A DNA stretch of 64,000 nt from Dasypus novemcinctus (lineage: Eukaryota > Chordata > Mammalia > Cingulata > Dasypodidae): positions 113,696,432 to 113,760,431 of the forward strand of contig NC_080685.1 of NCBI RefSeq assembly GCF_030445035.2, in the 5' to 3' direction. Under the pieces are notes generated by a model, which did not search any database, was not told where the DNA came from, and saw only the letters and a list, made by a program, of their open reading frames with translations. The translations under genes were made by a program, and so were the position numbers. This document shows positions 20,990 to 34,805 of the stretch, piece by piece (position 1 is the first letter of the stretch; the number at the start of each line of letters is the position of its first letter).

Positions 20990-23900
20990 TTAAAACTCTG
21001 CCTGAACATGTGCAGTTATTATTTTCTCATTTTCTGTAATATCGAAAGCTAAATAGGACAGGCTCTCTAAGAAAGCTCCTGTATCAGCTTATGCGTTTGA
21101 ACACTGCACAGCAGGTAACGATTCTCCTCACGTACCAGGGACCTAGGGTGACTTCTGATATCTCCCCATTGGTGGCAGAAAGACCTAGACATTTTTTGTG
21201 TTTTAAAGTTAATGACTAGTTCCAGGATCTTCTGAGAATGGTTTTATTCCAAATGAGACCACATATAATTCCTCACCTTTCTTTAATTGTACTTGCTTAA
21301 TAAGTATGCATATGAGTCCTTTCTCTCCTCCTTTATAGCAATTGCCGAAAAAGTTACATTTAAGAATCTAATCATTTCATTTTCTTAATGGCCGTGTGAA
21401 TAAAGAGTTCCTTTGCTGTCATTCTAGTTAACCTTCTCTCAAACGCACAGTATCTAAGAAAAGCATTCCACCTGTCATTTCTCCTTCACAAAGCATTCTT
21501 TCAGCATCAGGCATAAATTCCAATATTTAGTGAAGGGTTAACATACCTCCTGGTTCTTCCACATAAACGCTTTTCTAGGTTGTAGTAATCTCCTCATTCA
21601 TAAATAATTGTGCTAACGTTATTTAATTGTGCTTTCCTGAAGCATTTCAGAGATTAAAGATATCTCATTTCATATTATTATTTTAATGATAAAATTAGTT
21701 ATGTCAAAGTGGATTTTTAGTACTATTTAATTTTCATTTCTGGGAAGTCTAGAATTAAAGACTATAAGTACAAAAATATAGAATTTGTATTTTATTAATA
21801 TTTTATTTATGTATAATCCCTTTGTCTTCACAAAGATATTTTAAAATTTTAACAACAATTTTAATAAATAATAATAATGTTGATTTGCTTATGTTGGCTA
21901 TATCCAGATGAATTTCTATTGTATTGAAAAACATTTTGTCCAAATTGATGTTTATAATATCCTTCCTATTATATGTGTTTTCTTGTAATATCCACATTTT
22001 TTCATTACATTAGGCAGATTATTTTATTAACTACTGAAACTTTACTCTGGTTAATCTGATAAACATCACCAATGGTGCATATTACTGAATTGACAAACAC
22101 TGAAAACAATTGTTTTCTAATATTTGCTTTACCAGAATCATGCATTAACACTGGATCATTAAAGTATCCTTCCTATCTTCCATCTCTTCAGATTCCATCT
22201 TCCTCTTCAGTCTACAGAAATTCACAACTTTCACTATGCTAAATTTACCATGGCATATTCTTCAACATATGTCATTAGGGCTTAATGAATATATTTGGCC
22301 ACAAGAGAAATCTCAGGGTTTTTCCCCTATTTTTTTTACAAACTCTTGGATATTTAGAAAGTATTCACTTTACAATTTTAAAATGTGGACACTAACAGAG
22401 AGTGGTGTTGGTAATTCTTCGTCTATGGTTAAAAAGCTATAAACGGTATCACATTAAAATGATCAGCATAGAGCAATGCTGCATCAGAAAATCAAGCAAA
22501 TAAATATCAGAAATTGTTCATTGTAAACGTACATTGAAAATCTTTATATTCATTGGATGTTTAAATGACTATTTTATTTACAGTGATAGATTCCCAAGAA
22601 CTTATATCATAACTTTCATTTGTCTGTAAATTTCATAGGTCTCATTTAGAAGCTAGCTCTAGAAATTTTCTTTTTTCTTCCAACACTCCAATTTCAAGGA
22701 ATTTTGGTATCAGTGTATTTCCAGTCTTTTCAGTCAAGCTGTGGATTCACAGACAGATCTTTAGGTACCATTTTAAAACATGAATAACATTTAAATCAGA
22801 AAAAACCCAACCTACCTTATGAGCTAAAATATGTCATATGGGGAAGTTATAATTAAGAATGCAAATGATCTTGAGGCATATCAGTGCTGTTTCAGAGAAT
22901 TATTCATTGGTAATATCAAAGAAACAAATCAAATATAATGTACAAATATACCTGAAAGGTGAGATAAGTGATCTTCCCGAGCATGACTATACCTTTTGAA
23001 ATATTTAAATGATTAACAAAATTCATGATCCTGCCACTTCCTTCACCAATAAAACTCTTGGAGTCTCTTCTCAGTGAGATATAATCTTAATAACCAGTCT
23101 ACTTCTGGATTCTTTATAAACATGTTTTTTTCCTTTGGAATGGACATATATGGATCTTACCTCTCATGAGCCCTGGTTAACTGTCAAGGTCAACCTCAAG
23201 AGGCCAGCTTTCCTGCAACTGTGCTTGGTAAGAATCCTTCCCTGTACACTTGAGATTAATTAAATTTGTAGTGGTGTTTCTTTAAAGAAAAAAGTGGGAT
23301 TTTTGCTTGTTAAATTTAACAAAGAAATATTCACTAATGTTTACCAATTCACAGGAGATTCAATACATTCTTGGCTTTGTAACAGATTGTAAATGGAATT
23401 TATTTACATATAGAAAATCCATAATATTGAGTTACCCCTAATAAAATACATTTTCTGAAGATTTTGGACTAAACTTACGGCATTGAGGAAATTCATATGC
23501 AGTTTAAATTTAACTAAAAAATTAAAAACTAATAATTGACCAGCAGCTACTAAGCTAAAAATAAATGAATAAGTAAAGCCAGCATTCAAGAATAGATTTT
23601 AAAAGGTAAAGAAATTTTTTAAAAAAGAGCTTTAGCACAGAGTGAGACTTATTTAAAGAAACCTGACTGAATAGATTTTCACACAGGGAATGTAAGCAAT
23701 AAAGTTTGGTTGCATTTACACTCAATTTTTACCCCTCAAAAGAAATTCTTAGTAAAGAAGACAATTGAAAGTTATTCTGAAATTTTCATTAATGACTGCT
23801 CATCTGGAAAAAAAGCATAATTTGGGTGAGGTTAAGAAGCTCCAAGAAAATCCTAGAAATGAAGCCTCAAAATTAGAAGACTCTACTTACCACTACAGGA

Positions 23901-24230
23901 TTTTAACATAGTTATAAAATTCAGCTGGGAAGTTTGGTGAGTGGAGATAACCAGTCAAACATTTTGAAGCAGGAATCCTCTTTTACATTTTGAAAATCTC
24001 TTTAATGTCTGGATTAATAGAATACATCTGAATTCTCAAATCATTTTTTGTCTTTCAAACTTTTGCAACACGATTTGTTAGCTGAAGTATATGGACAAAA
24101 TACGGCTTCACACAAAAGGAATCTCTACAAAAAATGGTTGCCAGAGGAAAGGAGCACATGAATCACACTTTCAGGTAACCAATGTAATTCTTTTGGGATT
24201 CTAAACCAAAATTCAACAAATGGTGGTTTC
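20990..24230. other. AT-rich sequence, nothing recognised
   Basis: There are only short chance ORFs, and no RNA gene or repeat family I can name. Old, decayed repeats may be present below my detection. Confidence 0.4.
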
Positions 24231-24240
24231 TTTTTTTTTT

Positions 24241-24430
24241 TCAATGAAAAGTAATAGATAACAGGAATGTTACATTTAAAAAAACATTAAAAAAACCCAA
24301 AAAAACCTAAGAGGTTCCCATATATCCCACTCCCCACCCTCATCACATCATTTTTGTTAATTGTACTTTTTAGAAGACATATACATTACAAAAAAAATAT
24401 GAGGTCCCTGTATACCAGCCCCCTCCCCCC
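24241..24430 (-). repeat. Tandemly duplicated 3' terminus of L1-B
   Basis: Two successive blocks repeat the L1 3'-terminal pattern: an ACATT-plus-A-run, then AGAGGTTCCC or GAGGTCCC, then a C-rich stretch. Each is about 100-120 bp. L1-C shows the same doubling, L1-D does not. Confidence 0.6.
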
Positions 24431-27311
24431 TCCTCCCACACCAACAACCTCCCCCCTCATTGTGGCACACTCATCACATTCGGTGAACACATTTTGGGGT
24501 CCTGCTGCTCTACACAGATAACAGTTTAGCCTGTAGTTCACACTCTCCCCCAGTACATTCAGTGGGTTTTGGCAAGATGTAGAAAGTCCAGCATCTGACC
24601 CTGCAATATCATTAAGGACAACTCAAAATCCCCAAAATGCCCCACATCACATCTCTTCTACCCTCTCCCTGCCTTCAGCAACTAGTGTGGTCACTTTCTC
24701 CACCCCGATGTTACAATTTCTTCTATTACTTGTCACAATAGTTTTGTAGTAGAATACCAGTACATCCACTCTAGTCCACATTTTATTACTCCATTCTGTG
24801 GACCCTGGGATGATGATGCCCTCTCCACTTCTAGATTAAGAGGGGGCTTAGATTCCACATGGATGATGGATGCAATTCCTCTGCTTACAGTTGTAGGCAC
24901 TTTTGATACCCTGGTGTGGTGGTTGACTATCTTCACCTTCCTGTTAGCTGACCTGGGTAAGACCAATGAACCAGAGAGTAGGAGTCGCCACCCTGCTGCG
25001 GCTCAGGGTCCAGCTGGCACATGGGCAGTACAGAGATTCAAGTCTCCTGAGTATGGACTAACCCTAGCACCAACCACAGATTCAGTAAAAGTGACAGAAG
25101 AAACATGTGTAGAAAAGTCACATCTCAGTCCAGCTCCGTCACACTCAGGAGCACAAATTCCAAAGTAGGGCCCTCTGACATGGCACAGAGCTCCAAATCC
25201 ATCTGCCATGACTGTATACCCTGTGGATCTCTGTAGTCTTCAGGAGAACCAATATCTAGGGTTGTATCCACTTTGGCTTTTTCTTGGGTCCTGCTGAGGT
25301 GTGCATAAACGCAACCCCTCGGATGACCTCCCAACTCTTTTTAGAAGACTCTTAGCTATATCAACTCATTTACTTTGTCATTTCCCCTTTTTATTCAAGG
25401 TCAAAGAGCAGTTTTTAACACTTGATCCAACATGTAGGCTGAGATATTCTGCTGGTCTGGGTTGACCCTTTTATTCAAGGTCTCTTTCTACTTGCTTCTC
25501 CAGTTAGTGATTGGTAGTAATCCCTTGGGGCTAGGAAGGCTCATCCCCAGGGGTCATGTCCCATGTTGAGGGAAGGTAATGCATTTACATACTGAGTTTG
25601 GCTTAGAGACTGGCCACATTTGAGCAACATTGAGGCTCTCAGGAGGTAACTCTTAGGCACCCTACAGCTTTAGACCTAGTTCATATTTCAGGCACACAGG
25701 CTCCTAAGCATAGTCATCAGTATCAAAGGCTCATTATTGGACCATCCTTCCTTGTTGATCTTTGCCATTGCACTTGGGGGATTATTGTTGTTCCATTGGA
25801 GAATGTGACAGAGCTCCCCTGGGTGGGAACTCAGCACTCCCTCAGTTGATGTTTGTGACTGTAACTACTATAAAAATACTCAACATATATCCTACCATAT
25901 TTATGTTTCCTACATACATGCCCTGGAGAACTACCCACCACCCATGTGCCCCCCATCAATAAGACCCCACACCAGAGTTCCTCCCCTGCCATAGTTGAAC
26001 CTCGCTGTAGTCCAAAACTTCTTCAACAGTGAATCATATTATATTGCCAAATTCAATTAATAGGAAATTGAAATACAGTGATGGGTTTAAAGTTAAGAAA
26101 TAGAATACATAGTAATTAGAAATACTAAAAGTAAAAATAAATTGGTGTATTAATAAAATGAAAAATATTATAAAGATTTGTTTCTAGCATTTTGCCTTTC
26201 ATCACTGTAATAAGTGTTGCCCTGTATGTAAAATGGCAAGAAACTTTCATTTCTTCCCCAGTGTCTACATCCTTTCTTTTATTTTTAATTTTTAATTTTG
26301 TCTTCAAAAAAGTTTTAGATCACAGTAATTCACTTGCACAATACAGGGGACTCCCAAATATCTAACATCAAACTCTTTACACCTTTGCTGGCAATGATCT
26401 CTTTACATGTTCATGTTATATTTGCCGCAACTGATGTACAAATTTTGAAACATAGCTATCAAACATGGTTTCATTTTGGTCTACATTATTGTTTATATTT
26501 TAGACTGTACAGATTTCTAAATTTTTACTTCCCTTATGTTTTACATTATAGTTTACATTTTAGTTTATAGACTTTTAAACACTTTAGATGTAAGTTGACA
26601 TGTCCATCATTGCATGAACTTGTGGAGCACTTCCATTGCTCCCCAGTTGCCCTGCTTCCATTCATGCTATACCTCTCTCCCCCTCCCCTCAGGGCACACC
26701 GTGACACCCAATCTTCACTCCTTGAGGAATGCAATTTACAGATACTGCAATAATGCTGAGAGCTTGCCATACTAGATGGTCCTAACTAACTGGGAGCCAG
26801 CGATCCTCTCAAGAGACACAATTCCCTTTCTTTGAAAACATCAGGTCTCCCCAGGATGTGGGTACACCTTCACACTCATTGCATGGGTCTCCATCCAATG
26901 ATATAACCCACTATAATGAAATGAGCACTCACATACTCCCTAGAAGCTTGCCCCTGTACCAGATCCCCCCTCTTAAGCACCTTAAACAACGTGATCCTTC
27001 CTTATTATGTTTTCTAAAGAGTTTTCCCAACACTGTAGTTTCAACCATATACCTGACATTCTCCCATATTCAATGGTTCTCCCAAGCCCAATGACCCATC
27101 CTTCCACCCTTAGACCCCTCAAGCCCACAAAGCCCCACCCAAAGGTATCCCTATGCCCCCACCTTATCCTTTCCCTGTACAAATACTTACCTCTGGCTTA
27201 TCATAGACTTCACCCATGTAGGAGTCAGCTCACAACCTTCCTCTCCCCCACAGATCCCTTTAAGCCTATCTTCCAGTCTTTAGCTCTCTGAGACAGCTCT
27301 GTTTGCTTGCT

Positions 27312-30300
27312 TTATATTAGAGAGTTCGTGCAGTATTTGTCCTTCAATGCCTGGCTTGCATCACTCAACATAAGTCCTCAAGATTCATCCATGTTATCAC
27401 ATATGCTTGTACTGTATTCCTTCTTATAGCTGAGTAGTATTGCATTGTATGTATATACCAAATTTTATTTATTCATTCATCCATTAATGGGCATTTGGGT
27501 TGATTCCAACTATTGACAATTGTATATAATGCTGCTATGAACATTGGTATACATATATTGGTTTGTGTTCTTATTTTCAGATCTTCTGGATATATACCCA
27601 GCAGTGGAATTGCAGTGGAATCATATGGCAAATCTATAGCTAACTTTTTGAGAAACTGCCAAAAAGTCCTCCAGAATGGCTGGATCCTTCTGCATTCTCT
27701 CCAGCACTGGATGAGGATTCCCATTCCTCCACATCCTCTCCAGCATTTGTAGTCTTCTGGTTTTTTTTGTTTTTGTTTTTTTTTTTTTTGTTTTTGATAG
27801 CTGCCAGTCTTATGGGAGTGAGATGGTATCTCATTGTAGTTTTGATTTGCATTTCCCTAATAACTAGTGATTTTGAGCATTTTTTCATATGCTTTTTAGC
27901 CATTTGTATTTCTTCTTTGGAGAAGCATCTGTTCAAATTTTTTTTTCCATTTTTTAAATGGGTTGTCTTTTTATTTTCAAGATATAGGAGTTCTTTATAT
28001 ATCCAGACTATAAGTCTCCTGTCAGATATATGATTACCAAATATTTTCTCCCATTGGGTAGGCTCTCTTTTCACTTTCATGACAAACTCCTTTGAGGTGC
28101 GAAAGGCTTTAATTTTGAGGAAGTCCCATGTATCTATTTGTCTTTTACTGCTTGTGTTTTGGGTGTGAAGTTCATGATGCCATTTCCTGTTACAAGGTCC
28201 TGTAGATGCTTCCCTACATTGTTTTCCATGGTCTTTATGATCTTGGCTTTAACATTTAGATCATTGATCCACCTTGAGTTGATTTTTGTATAAGATGTGA
28301 GATGGTAATCCTCTTTCCTTCTTTTGCCTATGGATATCCAATTCTCTAGACACCATTTATTGAAGAGGCCATTCTCTCCCAGTTGAGTGGGCTTGGTGGC
28401 ATTGTTGAATATCATATGACAGTATATATGAGGATCTATATCAGAACTATCAATTCAGTTCCATTGGTCAGTGTGTCTCTCCTTGTGCCAATACCACGCT
28501 GCTTTCACTACTGTAGCTTTGTAGTATGTTTTGAAGTCTGGTAGTGTGGTTCCTCCAGTTTCATTTTTCTTTTTCAATATGTCTTTGGCTATTCAGGGCC
28601 ACTTTCCTTTCCAAATAAATTTCATAGATAGTTTCTCTAGTTCCTTAAAGAATGCTGTGTTGATTTTTATTGGGATTGCATAGAATGTGTAGATCAGTTT
28701 TGGTAGGATAGACATCTTAATAATATTTACTCTTCCTATCCATGAACAGGGAATATTCTTCCACTTGTTTCGGTCTTCTTTAATTTCCTTGAACGGTTTT
28801 GTGTAGTTTTTTGTGTATAAGTCTTTTACATCTTTGGTGAAATTTATTCCTATGTAATTGATTTTTTTATTTACTGTTGTAAATTATGTTTCTTGATTTC
28901 CTCCTCAGATTCCTCATCATCAGTGTACAGAAATGCTACTGATTTTTGTGCATTGATCTTATAACCTGTGAATTTACTGAACTCATTTATAAATTCTAGA
29001 CTTTGTTGTAGATGTCTCAGGGCTTTCCATGTATAGGATCATGTCATCTGTAAATAGTGAAATTTTGACTTCTTCCTTTCCTATTTGGATTCCTTTTATA
29101 TCTGGTTCTTGCATCAGTGCTCGAGCAAGTTCTTCTAACACAATGTTAAATAGAAGGGATGATAGTGGGCATCCTTGTCTTGTTTCTGATCTTAGAGGGA
29201 AAGATTTTAGGATTTCACCATTGTAAACTATGTTAGCTGTGGGTTTTTCATATGTATCCTTATTATATTCACAAAGTTGCATTCTATTTCTATCTTTTGC
29301 ATTGTTTTTAGCAAGAAAGCATGCTGTATTTTGTCAAATGCTTTTTCTGCATCTATAGATATGATCATGTGATTTTTTTCCCTTCAATCTGTTTATGTGG
29401 TGTATTACATTAATTGATTTTCTTATGTTGAACCATACTTGAATACCAGAAATGAAGCCCGTTTTGTCATGGTGTATAATTTGTTTAATGTGTTGTTGAA
29501 TACTATTAGCAAGTATTTTTTGAGGATTTTCACATCTAGGTTCATTAGAGAGATTGGTCTGTAATTTTCCTTTTTTGTGGCATCTTTGTTTGGCTTTGGT
29601 ATTAGGGTAATGTTGGCATCATAGAATGAGTTAGGCAATGTTCCTTCTATTTTGATATTTTGGAAGAGTTTAAGCAAGACTGGTGTTAGTTCTTTCCAGA
29701 ATGTTTGGTAGAATTCACCTGTGGAGCCATCTGGCCCAGGACTCTTCTTAGTTGGGGGGTTTGTAATGATTGATTCTATCTCTTTGGTTGTAACTGGTTT
29801 GTTGTGATCATCAATTTCTTCTTTTGTCAGTGTAGGCTGCTTACGTGTTTCTAGGAATTTGTCTATTTCCTTTAAATTGTCTTTCTTGTTGGAATACAGT
29901 TTTTAAAATATACTCTTATGATAGTCTTTATTTCAGGGGGGTCAGTGATAATATCAACCTTCTCATTTCTTATTTTAAGTATTTGCATCTTCTATTTTTC
30001 TGTGTAAGTCTAGCTAAAGGTTTGTCAATTTAATTGATCTTCTCAAAGAACCAGCTCTTTGTTTTATTTTTGAGTGCTTTCCTATTTTCTATTTCATTTA
30101 GTTCTGCTCTGATCTTAGTTATTTCTTTCTTTCTTCTTTCTTTGGGTTTAGTTTTTTTTTTCCACTAATTCCTCCAATTGCTCAGTTAGTTCTTCAATTT
30201 TAGCTCTTTCTTCTTATTTGATGTATGCATTTATGACTATGAATTTCCCTCTAAGTACAGATTTTGCTGCATCCCATAAGTTTTGATACCTTGTTATCAT

Positions 30301-31133
30301 TTTCATTAGTTTCAAAGTAGTTATTGATTTCTGTTGGGATTTCCTCCTTGACCCATTGTTTTTCTAAGAGCGTGTTGTTTAACTTGCATATCTTGTTGCC
30401 AAATCTGGGCCTCTGCCCCCTTGCAGATTTCCAGCTTCACTCCACTGTGTCAGAGAAAATATTTTGTATGATTTTGATCTTTCTGTATTCACTGAGGCTT
30501 TCTTTGTGGCCTAGCATGTGTTCTAACTTGGAGAATGATCCATGTGCATTTAAGAAGAATGTATATCCTGCTGAATATGGGTGTAATGTTTTGTATGTGT
30601 CTATTAGGTCCAGATCCTCTAATCTATTGTTCAAGGTCTTCATTTCTTTATTGATTCTCTTTTGAGATGTTCTGTCCAATGGTGATAGTGGTGTGTTAAA
30701 CTCCCCCACTGTAATTGTAGAGGCAGCTATTCCTTCACTTAATTTCTCCAGTGTTTGTCTCATGTATTTTGAGGCACCCCTGTTAGGGGCATAGATGTTT
30801 ATGATTGCTCCTTCTTCTTGAAAGATTATACCTTTCACTAATATATAGTGTCCATCTTTGTCTTTCACAACAGTTTTGCATTTAAAGTCTATTTTGTCTG
30901 ATATTAATAGAGCTACACCTGCCCTTTTTTGGTTATTGTTTGCCTGTAAGATTGTTTTCCAGCCATTCACTTCAATCTCCTTGAATCCCTGGGTTAAGAT
31001 GTGTTTCTTATGGACAGCATATAGATGGGTTCTATTTCCTTATCCAATCTTCCAATCTATTTCTCTTAACAGGTGAGTTTAATCCATTGAAGTTCAGTGT
31101 TATTACATTCAAGGAATTACTTATATTAGCCAT
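27312..31133 (-). pseudogene. L1-B ORF2 remnant
   Basis: ORF2 covers its full span (ATG equivalent at 31133, end near 27312) but is broken by many stops and indels. Readable pieces include endonuclease fragments within 30437-30970 (NIYAPNRGASKY), RT motifs within 28983-29282 ([20 protein letters not shown] and an intact catalytic FTDD), and the thumb and C-terminal part at 27473-28415. The final Cys-rich block is interrupted around 27760-27790 by an A-rich stretch (T-rich on the plus strand). It is inactive. Confidence 0.9.
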
Positions 31134-31160
31134 ATTTTCTTTGGATTTGTGTTTGTCAGC

Positions 31161-31850
31161 TTAAAGCAGTGATTTTGGTCTTTGGTGCTGCTGGACCTTG
31201 AATGATTCTTCCCTGTGGCCCTGTCAGCACTGTTGCCCTGAACACCTTCCTGTACCCCAAGGCACTGATCCCTCCTGCCCTTGGTAGAGGCTCCCAGGAA
31301 AGGGATGGCTGAACAGAGGTCACACAGACATCACTTTCAATAGTAAGGTTCAGATGGTTCAGATACCTAAGGCTGGAGTAGTTCAGTTATTACCAGCTGG
31401 CTGTTTGGGTGGGAGTGTCCCTGCACCCTGCCTGGACCTGGCTTTTCATTTTCCTTCATTTTCCTGAACTGGAGTTAGGGTGGCAAATGGCATAGCCTTG
31501 TGGTTCTGGCCTCATGAGCAATGGAGTCCTGAAAGTTGTTTACTGACCAGGTAGGTCTGCTGTTCCTTGAGGATTCTGTTCAAATCCTAGGGCCTGCAAG
31601 GATCTTTCTCCCCCCAGGGACACTCCAGGTATCTGCACTTTACTGGGTCTAGGATCTCATCTTTCAATTATTTCCTCACCTCAAGTTCAATTTTAAGGCT
31701 GAGGACCTTTCTCTGCTAGAGGCACACACACACCCCGTGGCCTCAAGTAACCTCAGGACTTGGGTGCAGCAGGTCTGCCAACAGCCCAAGCCTCACCTGG
31801 GGGCTACAGTTCTGCCTCCAACCACATGTGCCTCCTCTGTCCCACTCTAG
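31161..31850 (+). other. Probable 5' intron of the RALGDS-like pseudogene
   Basis: This is GC-richer unique sequence between L1-B and the first recognisable RALGDS-like exon. I see no coding exon here. It ends in a splice acceptor (CCCACTCTAG, 31841-31850). Confidence 0.4.
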
Positions 31851-32043
31851 AGGAAGAACAACTCAACCCTCAGAGGGAGGAGAGCTGCACAGTGTGGATG
31901 GTTAAGGCAGGCAATTGCGAGAATCTGGTGGAGTACCTGGTGCCTGCCGTCCAGGAGAGCAACCTCATGTATATCAACATCTTCTTTGGAACATACTGGG
32001 TCTTCACCACCACTGAGCAGGTCCTGGACTGGTTGTTCCACAG
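31851..32043 (+). pseudogene. RALGDS-like exon: RasGEF_N (REM) start
   Basis: Acceptor CTCTAG precedes it and donor CAG|GTGAGA follows. It encodes the family pattern VWMVKAGNCENLVEYLVPA then FTTTEQVLDWLF, which begins the REM domain of Ral GEFs. The exon itself is open. Confidence 0.85.
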
Positions 32044-32665
32044 GTGAGAGCCAGCCCCATGCCTGGGCTTGACTAATCTGCCCCTAACTTTCTTATGTCT
32101 CAGAAATATCATTTCACTCATTGGCCTCAGTTTCCTCCTTGGGAAGGGGAGCATTTAAAGGAAAAATCTTCAAGGGTGATTGTAAGGACTAACTAGGAGA
32201 ATCCATGGAAATTACTTCCCAAGCCTGACTCAGTGGACAGGGTGGCTGGAGGGGCAGGGTTGTTCCTAGGCAGGACTTTCGGCTTCCCAGTGAAGAAGCT
32301 CTCAGTCTCACCTGCTTACTGATCCCAATTTTCTCATTTTTAAGGGAGGTTTGAGATCCTTTTCAGTGCCCCCAACCTTGGTATGGTCAGAGTAAGGATC
32401 AATGTAGGTTTCCAGAGGGATCAAGACTCACCCTAGGTCTGAGAAGGTGCTGCTTAGGACTCATTTCTTCATCAAGTATTCATCAAGTGTCTTCTAGGTG
32501 CAAACATTTTCTGAAGTATGCAGTATCATGCAGTGAACAAAGCAGACAAGTGTCCCTGTTCTTCTGGGTTTCATTTGAGTTGGGATTGCAGGCAGTAACA
32601 TGAGTCATCTTAAGCAGGGTGTACACTTAGTAAGTTAGCTGTGACACATTCATGGTCTTTCCTAG

Positions 32666-32722
32666 ATATGGACGTAAACACCGTGACAGTGGCAGGCCTG
32701 ACATATGCCTTGAAATGAAAAA
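32666..32722 (+). pseudogene. RALGDS-like exon 2 (short)
   Basis: A 57-bp block between acceptor TTTCCTAG and donor AA|GTGAGT. Joined in phase it reads YGRKHRDSG after the LF(H/K)R end of the previous exon, as in RALGDS. Support is the junctions and the first residues; the rest has drifted. Confidence 0.6.
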
Positions 32723-33410
32723 GTGAGTGCACTTTGGGAGAGGGTCTGGGGCTCTCCTCACCTGAGGCCAGTATGGGGATTTGGATGGTGGGTGGCAGGG
32801 AGGGGGTAGGCAGAACACTGGGCCCCACTCATCCTATGACACCCCTGGAGGGCTGAGTCCAGAGCACTTCCCCCTCCAGTTGGAAAGGGTCAAAGGAAAC
32901 TGTGGGTGGGGTCCCAGGGCACTGGCTGCAGAGGGACCTGGGGGCTCATTGTAAGTCTCTGAGAGAGCCCTTCCCCACCACAGCCACATCACAGCCCCAA
33001 GGCCCCCAAACAACATTTCATGCAGACCCATGACAGGAGGAGGTGCACAGCCTGTTCCAAATCTGCCATGGACCTCAGTCCTGTCTGCCACCTTCAGGGG
33101 TGGCAGGGCTGGCTTGCCCCTGTCATTTGGGAGGTCAGTGTCAGTGGGAAGAGGAGACACATGGCACATGGCAGGAGATGAGGCAGCTCCTCAGGCCAGA
33201 ATTACAGGGTGGGGGCCAGGAGGGTCTGGAGCAGAAGGACAGACCCTGTCCCCTCCTCACTCACATGTTGATGAAACTCCTCCTGTGTCAGTGCCAGACT
33301 ATGAACAGAACAGTAAAACAATTACCTGTCCTTATGGACTTTATGTTCCAGTGAGAGGGACCCTGGGGGACTTCAAGGAAGAAAGGTCATTTTCTGACTC
33401 TGCTGTCCAC

Positions 33411-34700
33411 CTACCTGCCATCAGTACCCTCTCCTCCCTCCTGAGCACCTGGCTGTACCAGTAGCCTGAAGATTTCCTAGAACCAGCAGACTGTCCCAGC
33501 ATCAACCTGCTGGTGGTCTATGCCCAGGTGCATTTACCCAGCTCTGCCCTGGAGCATCATTCCATGATTCTGCTTTCACAGATGAACAATTTGGAACCCT
33601 TTGAGGCAGACCCAAAGGGTGAGGAGGCTAGAGATGGTAGCACGTGAGCTTGTGGTGTGGGAACCAGGACTGGACCACATAGGCATGACCTACCAGATAT
33701 TGCCCTTGGGCCAGGAGCAGAGAAAAGTCTCAGACTAGTCTGGGCACACTTTTTTGAGCTGGATATTCCCCTAGAGGTTGTGAGATCTTCTCTGTATTTG
33801 AAAGACACTTGGAGCCACTCATTGTGTGGACCTTCCTCTTCTGCAGCTCCTTTGTCAACTCCAGAACTGCAAATGACTCCAGTGCAAAGTGTGGCACCAA
33901 TTTTGCCACCTGCAGCAGACACAGGGGCAGTTTCATAGGCTGATTCAGCTCCATTGCCACCTCTACTGATAGCTTCTGAGTTTGCACCAGTGCTTGCTCT
34001 GGAAGTAGATCCTGGTACCTTATACCTGCTGTAACACCTACACATTCAACAGCTGGAGCACCTGCTCAGGAGGTGAGGTAGCTACATCATAATCAGCTGA
34101 ACAAGTTACAGAGTCTGGGTCACCCATATCAACATCAGATGTACCAGATCCAGAGCCAGAGGCAAGTCCAGCTCCACCTAGCTTGACACCTATACATGGA
34201 TTGGCACTACCTGCTCTGCAGGTAGTTTGCTCCTTCAATATCAGAAGCACCAGCTTTAGTGCTTGAAGAGGCCTTGGTGCCATCTCCACAGCCACTTATG
34301 GTGGTAGTGCCAATGACCACTCTGCAGATAGAGCCAGCTTCATGCCCAGATGGAGCACCTGCTGCCAGGCTGGAGGAAGACACATCACCATCTGCATCAC
34401 AAGTTCCTGAGCTAGAGGTAATCCCACCACTACCACCAGTGCCACCTACACGTCTGCACCAGTGTCCCTTCTGGAGCTATAGCCTGGTTACTCACCTTCA
34501 GCAACACTGGCTATCGAGGGGAAGGCTTGTTTGACAACACCACCAGAGCCACTGGCAGAGCTAAAGTCAGTAGCAAGGCAGCCTACACCATCAGAGCCTT
34601 CCTGCCCCTATCCCGAGACCATAGAGAACCGGTTGAGTGAGGAGAAGGCTAACCTCCTGGCTTTCCCTCCTGAGCTGGTGGCAGAGCAGTTGTATGTGGA
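33411..34700 (+). pseudogene. RALGDS-like exons: end of REM and Pro/Ala/Glu-rich linker
   Basis: 33411-33610 reads AISTLSSLLSTWLYQ, then a TAG stop (33462-33464), then PEDFLEP and VVYAQVHLP, parallel to the RALGDS REM end. About 33611-34560 is a low-complexity Pro/Ala/Glu/Val linker in changing frames. 34620-34700 reads NRLSEEKANLLAFPPELVAE, the stretch just before the RasGEF domain. Internal exon borders are unclear. Confidence 0.75.
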
Positions 34701-34784
34701 TGGATGTGGTGAGCAGCTGGAAATGGCAGGGTGGATCTGGGTGGATCTTCCACCTAGGATCAGCTGCCCCAACCTTAGCATCCC

Positions 34785-34799
34785 CTGATCCAGAATCTT
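34785..34799 (+). repeat. Target-site duplication of L1-C, left copy
   Basis: CTGATCCAGAATCTT, identical to 44440-44454. Confidence 0.9.
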
Positions 34800-34805
34800 C
34801 TTTTT

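Larger units (their letters stand above)
24231..31160 (-). mobile_element. L1-B: antisense LINE-1, 5'-truncated
   Basis: Antisense L1 of about 6.93 kb. On the plus strand it starts with a T-run (24231-24241, its poly(A) tail), passes through a 3-kb 3' UTR, then ORF2 (about 27312-31133), and ends abruptly about 27 bp upstream of the ORF2 start. ORF1 and the 5' UTR are missing. It shares the duplicated 3' end and most 3'-UTR sequence with L1-C, so the two look like one subfamily. I could not find a convincing TSD around it. Confidence 0.9.

Noticed and set aside
33657-34788. Several Pro/Ala/Glu-rich ORFs as new genes
   Set aside because: They fit the low-complexity linker between the REM and RasGEF parts of the RALGDS-like pseudogene, in shifting frames.
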